Shown here piece after piece: positions 1 through 5,044 of a stretch of 11,413 nt of DNA. Source of the DNA: JBFXAN01 sp050184225 (lineage in GTDB: Bacteria > Chloroflexota > Dehalococcoidia > CAUJGQ01); assembly GCA_050184225.1 (NCBI GenBank), contig JBFXAN010000198.1, positions 1 through 11,413 on the forward strand. The letters run 5' to 3'. How positions within the stretch are numbered: the first letter of the stretch is position 1; each line of letters starts with the position of its first letter. Position numbers and translations under genes: made by a program. The notes beneath the pieces are model-generated. The model saw only the letters and a program-made list of their open reading frames with translations. It had not been told where the DNA came from and did no database searches.

Positions 1-35
1 TCGCCAAAACAGAGGCGGTTTCAGGACTGAGAGAT

Positions 36-55
36 CTTCATCAGCAGCCTGCTAG
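36..55 (+). repeat. Right terminal inverted repeat of an IS5-family-like element, cut by the window edge
   Basis: The 20 bases at 36-55 match 17 of 20 positions of the right end of the decayed insertion at 2533-2552, in the same orientation, and both end in CTGCTAG. This suggests that positions 1-55 are the 3' non-coding tail of a second, related element whose transposase lies left of the window. In the better-resolved copy about 110 bases separate the transposase stop from this end, so the lack of a reading frame in 1-35 is expected. A solo scar is the alternative. Positions 56-145 hold nothing I can assign. Confidence 0.55.
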
Positions 56-145
56 GGATGGTGGCGCCGCTGCTGGCGCATGCGGCCGGGGACGAGGGTT
101 AGACGGGCACGCGCGTTCGTACTTGGAACGCGGCAGATGGGCGGT

Positions 146-697
146 TCAGGGTGGAGATCGGAGGCCGTCCATCAGGATGTTCAGCAGGCGGCTTGCTCTG
201 GCGGCGTGTTCGGGCAGGCGGGCCACGATGAAGATGCCGATGAGGCTGGCAGCGATGTCTTCGGCGGTGACGTCGGCGCGGAGTACGCCCGTCGCGCGGC
301 CGGCGCCCAGGATTTCGTCGATGGCCGCGAGCAGCTCGGTCCGGGTCTGGGCGTGGGCGATTTCGCCCGCTTCGATCATCGCGAGCAGCGTGTCGTGCAT
401 GCCGTTCTTGGTCGCAATCCAGTCCCCGAACAGGTCCATCCAGCGTCGCAGCGCCGCGGGCGGGGGCAGCCGGGTGAGGAGCTCGCGGGCGCCGTCGGTG
501 AGCCGCGCGACCTGATCGCGGTAGACCGCGTCGACGAGCGCCTCGCGGGTGGGGAAGTGTCGGTAGAGCGTGGCGATGCCGACCCCGGCTGCGCGTGCGA
601 TCGCGCGCATCGACGGTTCGGTGTCGGCAGACACGAACACGCGGGTCGCGACTTCGATGAGGTGGCTGCGGTTGCGCGTCGCATCCGCTCGCAGCAC
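146..697 (-). CDS. TetR/AcrR-family transcriptional regulator
   Basis: A one-component repressor expected to bind DNA as a dimer and release it on binding a small ligand. With the GTG start at 697 the protein has 183 residues. Residues 6-60 form the TetR N-terminal domain, with the helix-turn-helix at about 28-47 (RAIARAAGVGIATLYRHF) and the usual FPTREALVDAVY continuation. The rest is a helical ligand and dimer domain of unknown specificity. The frame is open up to ATG 823, but that start would overlap the divergent gene and put non-family residues before the typical RADATRNR opening. GTG 697 (weak AGGG upstream) or TTG 718 are better starts. The gene is divergent from the MDR oxidoreductase, with palindromes between the two starts, so autoregulation and control of the neighbour are likely. 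The exact start is uncertain. Confidence 0.9.
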   Translation of the reverse strand: MLRADATRNRSHLIEVATRVFVSADTEPSMRAIARAAGVGIATLYRHFPTREALVDAVYRDQVARLTDGARELLTRLPPPAALRRWMDLFGDWIATKNGMHDTLLAMIEAGEIAHAQTRTELLAAIDEILGAGRATGVLRADVTAEDIAASLIGIFIVARLPEHAARASRLLNILMDGLRSPP

Positions 698-728
698 GCG
701 AGGTTCTGACCCTGCCAAAACGGAACAC

Positions 729-786
729 GCTCCGATTATGGTACAATGCCTCTTGTAAACGGAGCATAATCCATTTTCGCTCCGTT
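729..786. promoter_or_regulatory. Nested inverted repeats in the divergent TetR/oxidoreductase gap (candidate operator)
   Basis: The region between the two divergent starts holds several symmetric pairs. AACGGAGC (758-765) pairs with GCTCCGTT (779-786). TACAA (742-746) pairs with TTGTA (753-757) around a 6-base centre. GCTCCG (729-734) pairs with CGGAGC (760-765). GATTATG (734-740) pairs with CATAATC (765-771). CGCTCCG is also directly repeated at 728-734 and 778-784. TetR regulators usually bind such palindromes over their own promoter. Which pair is the real operator cannot be decided by eye, and I could not place convincing -35/-10 boxes. Confidence 0.5.
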
Positions 787-814
787 CGTTCGTCGCCAAA
801 GGAGACACGTCAGC

Positions 815-1774
815 ATGCGACAACCGAGCATCAACACGTCGGCGAGCACGAGCAGGGCAGTTCGGCTCGAGTCATTCGGCGGCCCCGAAATCCTGACCCT
901 CCGCGAGGTACCCGCGCCACAGGCCGGCTCAGGGCAGATCCGCGTGCGCGTCACCGCGGCTGGACTGAACCCGATGGACTGGATCATGACCTCCGACGCA
1001 GAGACCGCCGCGCGATTCGGCTTGAGCCTGCCCTGCGGGTTCGGAACCGACTATGCCGGGGTCGTGGACCAGGTCGGTGCCGGCGTGACCGAGTTCGCGG
1101 CCGGCGACCGCGTGTTCGGCGGCGCCCGCTCCCGCGCGGTCGCCGACTACGTCGTCGTCGACGTGGCAGGGACCATCGCGGCGACCGGCGCCCCGCATCA
1201 TACCCCCGACGGCGTCGACGACCGCACCGCCGCCACCCTTACCATAGCAGGCTGCACGGCTGCCGCTGCCCTCGCCAATGTCAAACCCGGCCCGGGCGAC
1301 ACGGTGCTCATTGGCGGCGCGGGAGGCGGGGTCGGCGTGTTCACCGTCCAGCTCGCTCGCCTCGCGGGCGCGCGCGTGATCGGGACGGGAGCGGCGACGT
1401 CGGCCGATGCCCTGCGTGCCCTCGGGGCCGAGCCGGTCGCTTATGGCGCCGGCTTGGTCGACCGGCTCCGTGTCCTGGCTCCCACCGGCGTCACGGCAGC
1501 CATCGACCTCTACGGGACGGAGACGGCGCAGGCGGCACGAGAACTTGGCGTTCCGGACGAGCGCATCACCACCATCGCTGCACGGGTCGACGGGATCACG
1601 CCGGTAAACGGTGCGAACGCCGCCCCCGGCGCCATCGAGGAAATTGCTCGCCTGGTCGCGGCGGGCCAGCTCCGTGTGCCCATCGCGGCAAGCTTCCCGG
1701 TCGAGCAGATCCGCGCCGCGGTCGAGCTGCAAGCCGGCCGGCACGTACACGGCAAGGTCGTCATCGACCTCTAG
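815..1774 (+). CDS. Zinc-independent MDR-family NADPH:quinone-type oxidoreductase
   Basis: A 319-residue medium-chain dehydrogenase/reductase of the quinone-oxidoreductase branch, predicted to transfer hydride from NADPH to a quinone or alpha,beta-unsaturated carbonyl in the cytoplasm. Residues about 14-120 form the GroES-like catalytic domain (GGPEIL...VPAPQAG, AAGLNPMDW, GTDYAGVV, GAGVTEFAAGDRVFG). Residues about 140-275 form the Rossmann domain with a glycine-rich nucleotide loop at 165-174 (LIGGAGGGVG). The protein ends in GKVVIDL, as is normal for the family. The catalytic-zinc cysteine/histidine set is absent, so the enzyme is zinc-free. AAAGGAG at 799-805 lies 9 bases before ATG. The stop codon TAG sits inside the CTAG bounding the decayed insertion downstream, so any former 3' region has been displaced. 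It is probably repressed by the divergent TetR. The substrate is unknown. Confidence 0.93.
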   Translation: MRQPSINTSASTSRAVRLESFGGPEILTLREVPAPQAGSGQIRVRVTAAGLNPMDWIMTSDAETAARFGLSLPCGFGTDYAGVVDQVGAGVTEFAAGDRVFGGARSRAVADYVVVDVAGTIAATGAPHHTPDGVDDRTAATLTIAGCTAAAALANVKPGPGDTVLIGGAGGGVGVFTVQLARLAGARVIGTGAATSADALRALGAEPVAYGAGLVDRLRVLAPTGVTAAIDLYGTETAQAARELGVPDERITTIAARVDGITPVNGANAAPGAIEEIARLVAAGQLRVPIAASFPVEQIRAAVELQAGRHVHGKVVIDL

Positions 1775-2552
1775 CATGGTGCTGCAAAGCAGGGGATCGC
1801 GCAGCCACCCCACCCGCCTCCAGCGGACGCAATCCGACCGTGGACTTTCATGGGCAACAGCGGACCAACGACACCCATGCGTCCACCACCGACCCCGATG
1901 CCCGGCTGCTGCGCAACGGCAAGGGCAAACCGGCGCAGTTGTGTGTGATGGGGCATGTGCTGATGGAGAACCGCCACGGTCTGGTGGTCGATGTTCTGGT
2001 GACGCATGTCACCGGCACCACTGAACGCGAGGCGGCGCTGACGATGTTGGACCGTCGCCCACCCCGCAGCGTCACGGCACGCTGAGTGCAGACAAAGCCT
2101 ACGATACCCAGGACTTCGTGGCCGACTGCCGGGCCCGCCATATCACCCCCACGTCACCCAAAACACGAGCGGTCGGCGCAGTGCCATCGACGGGCGTACG
2201 ACCCGCCATCCCGGCTACGCCATCAGTCAACGCGTCAGAAAACGCGTGGAAGAGATCGTCGGCTGGACCAAGACCATCGGCGGCGGGCGCAAGCTGCGCT
2301 ACATCGGCCTGGAGCGCAATCAGTTCTGGGCCGAGTTGACCACCGCCACCTACAACCTGGTCCGGATAGCACGGCTGGCGGTGGTACCGCGACGGCGGGC
2401 CATCCAGCCGGCTGCCTGACCCGTCCGCCACTGAGCGCGACGGCCAACCCAAACGCACCATCCAGGCCACCATCAGTCCCATCCTCGACCACCACACCGC
2501 CAAGCCACCAACTGTGTGCTGCTGATCGGCCCCTTTTTCAGCATCCTGCTAG
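1771..2552 (+). mobile_element. Decayed IS5-family insertion sequence
   Basis: The left end at 1771-1790 (CTAGCATGGTGCTGCAAAGC) and the right end at 2533-2552 (CTTTTTCAGCATCCTGCTAG) are imperfect inverted repeats agreeing at about 14-15 of 20 positions. CTAG bounds both sides (1771-1774 and 2549-2552), which fits the 4-bp YTAR-type target duplication known for the IS5 group. Inside is a transposase remnant with two frame changes and no N-terminal half. The remaining 0.78 kb is clearly shorter than a complete IS5-group element, so an internal deletion near 1790-1825 is likely. It cannot transpose on its own. Confidence 0.75.
1822..2419 (+). pseudogene. IS5-family DDE transposase, C-terminal remnant in three frames
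   Basis: Three successive frames give one recognisable IS5-type transposase. From about 1828 to 2076 it reads RNPTVDFHGQQRTNDTHAST...GKPAQLCVMGHVLMENRHGLVVD. From about 2079 to 2149 it reads TLSADKAYDTQDFVADCRAR, containing the second catalytic Asp of the DDE triad (ADKAYD). From about 2150 to the stop at 2417-2419 it reads HVTQNTSGRRSAIDGRTTRH...QRVRKRVEEIVGWTKTIGG, carrying the expected catalytic Glu, followed by TATYNLVRIARLAV. The N-terminal half with the first catalytic Asp is missing, and two frameshifts (near 2077 and near 2150) break the gene. It is certainly non-functional. The downstream stretch to 2532 is non-coding tail of the element. Confidence 0.9.
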
Positions 2553-2845
2553 CGGCCCTCCAGCCAGCCCAATACCTTGTCAATTTCGTCGTGCAGGTAG
2601 AGCCGTGCCTCTTCCAAAAGCTCCCGCATGCCGGCGCACGTCCGCAGGTCGGGATAGTCGGCGTGCGCCAGGACAAAGGCATCACCGTCTCGAACCAATG
2701 GCCAGTCATCGCGGGCGAAGATGTGGACGTACAGGGTGCCACCGTCATCCGTCCATCCCACGCGGTCAAGTCCGGCCTCAAGCCCCGGACGGCCGCTTCG
2801 ACGGATCGCCTGCCGCAACTCCCGCTCGATACGTCGAAGGGACAT
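2549..2845 (-). CDS. Hypothetical protein, 98 aa
   Basis: I do not recognise this family. The 98-residue protein starts with a basic, helical region (MSLRRIERELRQAIRRSGRP), continues with a central segment containing beta-like TLYVHIFARDDWPLVRDGDAFVLAHADYPD, and ends in an acidic helix (MRELLEEARLYLHDEIDKVLGWLEGR). There is no signal peptide or membrane segment. A weak GGGAG lies about 11 bases upstream of ATG 2845. The stop TAG is read from CTA at 2549-2551, which is part of the CTAG bounding the decayed insertion, so its last codons should be compared with homologues to exclude truncation. The high-GC coding pattern is like its surroundings. A large inverted repeat lies directly upstream. 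Coding status is likely but function is unknown. Confidence 0.6.
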   Translation of the reverse strand: MSLRRIERELRQAIRRSGRPGLEAGLDRVGWTDDGGTLYVHIFARDDWPLVRDGDAFVLAHADYPDLRTCAGMRELLEEARLYLHDEIDKVLGWLEGR

Positions 2846-2866
2846 GGGTCGCTACGCTCCCGGCGA

Positions 2867-2933
2867 TCGGGAATCGGCAGTCGGCAATCGGAAGGCCGTG
2901 CCCCAATGCCGATTGCCGACTGCCGATTCCCGA
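2867..2933. repeat. Perfect 25-bp inverted repeat with 17-nt loop (REP-like palindrome)
   Basis: Arms 2867-2891 and 2909-2933 are exact reverse complements (25 of 25), built from repeated TCGG, GGCA and ATCGG units (left arm opens TCGGGAATCGGC, right arm ends GCCGATTCCCGA), around a 17-base loop at 2892-2908. There is no T-run on either side, so it is not a classical intrinsic terminator. It lies between two divergent genes, where a terminator is not expected. Such ATCGGCA-type palindromes occur as dispersed REP-like repeats in many bacteria, and that is my preferred reading. Confidence 0.85.
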
Positions 2934-2950
2934 CGCGCGCGGTCTCCCTC

Positions 2951-2970
2951 GTTTGCAAACATGCTACGAT
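2951..2970 (+). promoter_or_regulatory. Candidate extended -10 promoter beside a perfect 10-bp palindrome
   Basis: GTTTGCAAAC at 2951-2960 is a perfect palindrome. It is followed at once by TGCTACGAT (2962-2970), which fits an extended -10 element (TGn plus TACGAT). No good -35 box lies 17 bases upstream, as is tolerated for extended -10 promoters. It would drive the zinc-ribbon genes starting at 3079, and the palindrome could be a regulator site. This is a reading by eye only. Confidence 0.3.
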
Positions 2971-3078
2971 GGCACCGTTGCGTAGATCGAACTTCCTCCG
3001 CCCGCGCCCACGTGCGCCCCAAACCCCTGTCCGGTGCCTCGACGCCAACCCAGCCGGTCAGTCCAGGAGAACGATCCC

Positions 3079-3420
3079 ATGACCATGTACGCCGATAAGG
3101 CGTTGCGCTGTGTCGCCTGCGGCACAGACTTTGTCTTCACCGCCCGCGAGCAGGCATTCCACGCATCCAAGGGTTTCACGAACGAGCCGCGCCGCTGTCA
3201 GAACTGCCGGCAGGCGCGGCGGGCGTCCGGATCTCGCCCGAACGGCGCTGATGCCGGCGCTCCCAGCAACGGCAGCGCCGCCCCGTCCGGCAGCGACCGG
3301 CCCCGTTTCACCACGGTGTGCTCGGCCTGCGGCGGTGAAGCCGTCTTGCCGTTTGAGCCTGTGGGAAACCGCCCCGTGCTCTGCAGCACCTGCTACGATA
3401 AGATCCGCGCGTCGGCCTGA
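3079..3420 (+). CDS. Double zinc-ribbon protein (zf-trcl-like N-terminal domain)
   Basis: A 113-residue cytoplasmic protein with two predicted zinc ribbons. The first uses C11, C14, C40 and C43 in the pattern CVACGTDFVFTAREQAFHASKGF, which matches the probable zinc-ribbon domain family found in many Firmicutes and Chloroflexota. The second uses C81, C84, C102 and C105 (CSACGGEAVLPFEP, then LCSTCYDKIRAS). A low-complexity Gly/Ser/Ala/Pro linker spans about 49-75. The frame opens at 3034, but ATG 3079 has AGGAG at 3065-3069, 9 bases upstream, and puts the conserved region near the N-terminus. The FmdB-type gene follows after 38 bases on the same strand, so co-transcription is likely. Molecular function is unknown; nucleic-acid or protein binding is a guess. 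Confidence 0.88.
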   Translation: MTMYADKALRCVACGTDFVFTAREQAFHASKGFTNEPRRCQNCRQARRASGSRPNGADAGAPSNGSAAPSGSDRPRFTTVCSACGGEAVLPFEPVGNRPVLCSTCYDKIRASA

Positions 3421-3458
3421 TTCGGAGCCGGCGCAGGACCTCGAGCGGGGACCACCCT

Positions 3459-3740
3459 ATGCCTGTCTATGAGTACGAATGCCACGCCTGCGCGACGCGG
3501 TTCAGTCGGTATTACAAAACCGCGAGCAGTGCATCCGCGCCGGTGGCCTGCACCGCCTGCGGCGCCCCCGACGCGCAACGGGCGATCTCGTCCTTCCAGG
3601 TACACCAGACGCTGAAGTCGCAGATCGAGCAGATCGACCCACGCTTCGACCGAGAGATCGATCACGCCATGGCACCGCACCTCGCCACCGACCCATTGAA
3701 CCGCGTCAACCTCGACTTCGACTCCGGAGTCGAGCGCTAG
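3459..3740 (+). CDS. FmdB-family zinc-ribbon protein
   Basis: A 93-residue protein opening with MPVYEYECHACATRFSRYY, the hallmark of the FmdB putative regulatory family. The zinc ligands are C8, C11, C31 and C34 (CHAC and CTAC). The remaining 58 residues are polar and helical (QTLKSQIEQIDPRFDREID) and end with the stop at 3740. No signal peptide or membrane segment is visible. It starts 38 bases after the preceding zinc-ribbon gene, and no strong Shine-Dalgarno is seen (GCGGGG about 9 bases upstream). The family was named from an Actinobacterial/methanogen formamide-regulation context, but its role in most bacteria is not established, so no pathway is inferred. It probably shares a transcript with the gene at 3079. 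Confidence 0.88.
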   Translation: MPVYEYECHACATRFSRYYKTASSASAPVACTACGAPDAQRAISSFQVHQTLKSQIEQIDPRFDREIDHAMAPHLATDPLNRVNLDFDSGVER

Positions 3741-3866
3741 GCGCGCCCCTTCCTGCTCTCTCACTTGCGCGTGTTCGGCGTCTGTTCTATCCCTAGCAGG
3801 GAAGCACATCGTCAGCGAACGCCCCGTTGCTGAGTTCACGGGGTTCGTCGAAGAAGGAGTGACGCC

Positions 3867-4802
3867 GTGGGCAACAGGCTTGAAGGGAAAGTGGCGATCG
3901 TGACAGGTGGGGGCCGGGGCATCGGCCGCGGCGAGGCGTTGCTCCTCGCGAGCGAAGGGGCCGCCGTCGTGGTCAACGACTTCGGCGGCTCGACCGCCGG
4001 CGAGGGCGGCGACAAGGGTCCCGCCGACGAGGTCGCCGATGAGATCAAGGCGATGGGCGGACGTGCCATCGCCAATTACGGCAGCGTCGCCGACATGGCC
4101 ACCGGCGAGGCGGTCGTCAAGCAGGCACTCGACGAGTTCGGCCGTCTCGATATCCTCGTCAACAACGCCGGCATCCTCCGCGACCGCATGGTCTTCAACA
4201 TGTCCGAGGAAGAATGGGACGCGGTGATCGCCGTCCACCTCAAGGGACACTTCACCACCGCCAAGTTCGCCAGCCTCGTCTTCCGCCAGCAGCGGTCCGG
4301 CCGGATCGTGAACACGTCGTCCGAATCCGGTATGGGCAATATGGGACAGGCGAACTACTCCGCCGCCAAGGAGGGCATCGCCGGCTTCACGCGCACCCTC
4401 GCGCGCGACCTCGGCCGCTACGGCGTCACGGCCAACTGCATTCGGCCCCGCGCCGCGTCGCGCCTGACGATCTCGCCGGAGATGGCCGAAGCCCGCCGTC
4501 GCTCCCAGGCCGCCGGCATCCGCTCCGATACCGACGACGCCATCGCCCGCATCGAGCGGATGAAGCCCGAATATATCGCCCCGCTCGTCGTCTATCTCTG
4601 CACCGATGCGGCCGCCTCGATCAACGGCCAGGACTTCCTCGTCGGCGGCGCCCAGATCAGCCTGATGACCCAGCCGGTCACCGGCAGCACAATCTGGAAC
4701 CCCAACGGCTTCTGGACCCTGGACGAGCTTGACCAGCTGATGCCCCAAACCATCGGCCAGGGCCTCCGCAATCAATGGCCCGCGCAGGAACCGAAGACAT
4801 AG
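3867..4802 (+). CDS. SDR-family NAD(P)-dependent oxidoreductase (MFE-2/HSD17B4-like type)
   Basis: A short-chain dehydrogenase/reductase of 311 residues. The cofactor loop TGGGRGIGRG (13-22), NNAG (99-102) and catalytic S151, Y164 and K168 (NYSAAKEG) are all present. The insert after beta-2 (NDFGGSTAGEGGDKGPADEVADEIKAMGG) is typical of the subgroup related to the 3-hydroxyacyl-CoA dehydrogenase unit of peroxisomal multifunctional enzyme 2, so a hydroxyacyl-CoA or steroid/lipid-type alcohol is a plausible substrate; this is not proven. The protein runs about 60 residues beyond the usual 250, through GSTIWNPNGFWTLDELDQL to the stop. The start is GTG with AAGAAGGAG at 3851-3859, 7 bases away. 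The 126-base gap after the FmdB gene suggests its own promoter. Downstream, a repeat element separates it from the GH36 gene. Confidence 0.92.
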   Translation: MGNRLEGKVAIVTGGGRGIGRGEALLLASEGAAVVVNDFGGSTAGEGGDKGPADEVADEIKAMGGRAIANYGSVADMATGEAVVKQALDEFGRLDILVNNAGILRDRMVFNMSEEEWDAVIAVHLKGHFTTAKFASLVFRQQRSGRIVNTSSESGMGNMGQANYSAAKEGIAGFTRTLARDLGRYGVTANCIRPRAASRLTISPEMAEARRRSQAAGIRSDTDDAIARIERMKPEYIAPLVVYLCTDAAASINGQDFLVGGAQISLMTQPVTGSTIWNPNGFWTLDELDQLMPQTIGQGLRNQWPAQEPKT

Positions 4803-4807
4803 GGATC

Positions 4808-5044
4808 TACCTCTCCCCCGACCCCTCCCCTCGCAGGGGAGGGGAGCCTCGCCGGTTCTTGGGTACCAAGGCGAACCAGTTCTCAGTCAGGCCGTCGCGA
4901 CGTCGACGCCGGCACCCCACCTCGATCAGGACTCCCCTCCCCTGCGAGGATTCAGGCCGGCTCATTGAATCGGGCGAGATGCAGGGCACCCCACCTCGAT
5001 CAGGACTCCCCTCCCCTGCGAGGGGAGGGGCCGGGGGAGAGGTA
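4808..5044. repeat. MITE-like palindromic repeat element bounded by TA
   Basis: Outer arms 4808-4845 and 5007-5044 are reverse complements over 38 bases with one mismatch, beginning TACCTCTCCCCC and ending GGGGGAGAGGTA. A TA dinucleotide bounds each side and could be a target duplication as in IS630/mariner-type MITEs. Each arm folds on itself: CCCCTCCCCT, a 3-base loop, AGGGGAGGGG (4822-4844 and 5008-5030). Inside, a 39-base segment starting GGCACCCCACCTCGATCAGG is repeated exactly at 4911-4949 and 4985-5023, 74 bases apart; the first copy keeps only half of the hairpin. The element fills nearly all of the gap between the SDR and GH36 genes and contains no gene. Related C/G-rich palindromes are widespread in Chloroflexota and other high-GC bacteria. 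Confidence 0.85.

Noticed and set aside
698..823. Longer N-terminus of the TetR protein from ATG 823
   Set aside because: It would overlap the divergent gene and its Shine-Dalgarno, run through the operator-like repeats, and add residues unlike the family.
929..1813. Open minus-strand frame of 294 codons opposite the oxidoreductase
   Set aside because: It is a shadow of a clear MDR gene and has no Shine-Dalgarno or family motif.
2867..2933. Intrinsic terminator
   Set aside because: No T-run follows either arm, and the hairpin lies between divergent genes rather than after a gene end.
2086..2985. Open plus-strand frame of 299 codons across the transposase remnant and beyond
   Set aside because: The transposase similarity in this stretch is in other frames, and the translation is Arg/Pro-rich without a domain.
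3793..3806. CTAGCAGG identical to the outer 8 bases of the IS5-like ends
   Set aside because: The match stops after 8 bases and coincides with a small TCCCT/AGGGA stem; no partner end or transposase is near, so chance is likely.
3393..4775. Open minus-strand frame of 460 codons opposite the SDR gene
   Set aside because: It is antisense to a gene with full SDR motifs; its composition is Asp/Gly/Arg-rich shadow coding and it shows no domain.
4911..5023. Possible CRISPR repeats (39-base exact direct repeat)
   Set aside because: There are only two copies, the unit is part of a larger palindromic element, and no cas gene or leader is present.
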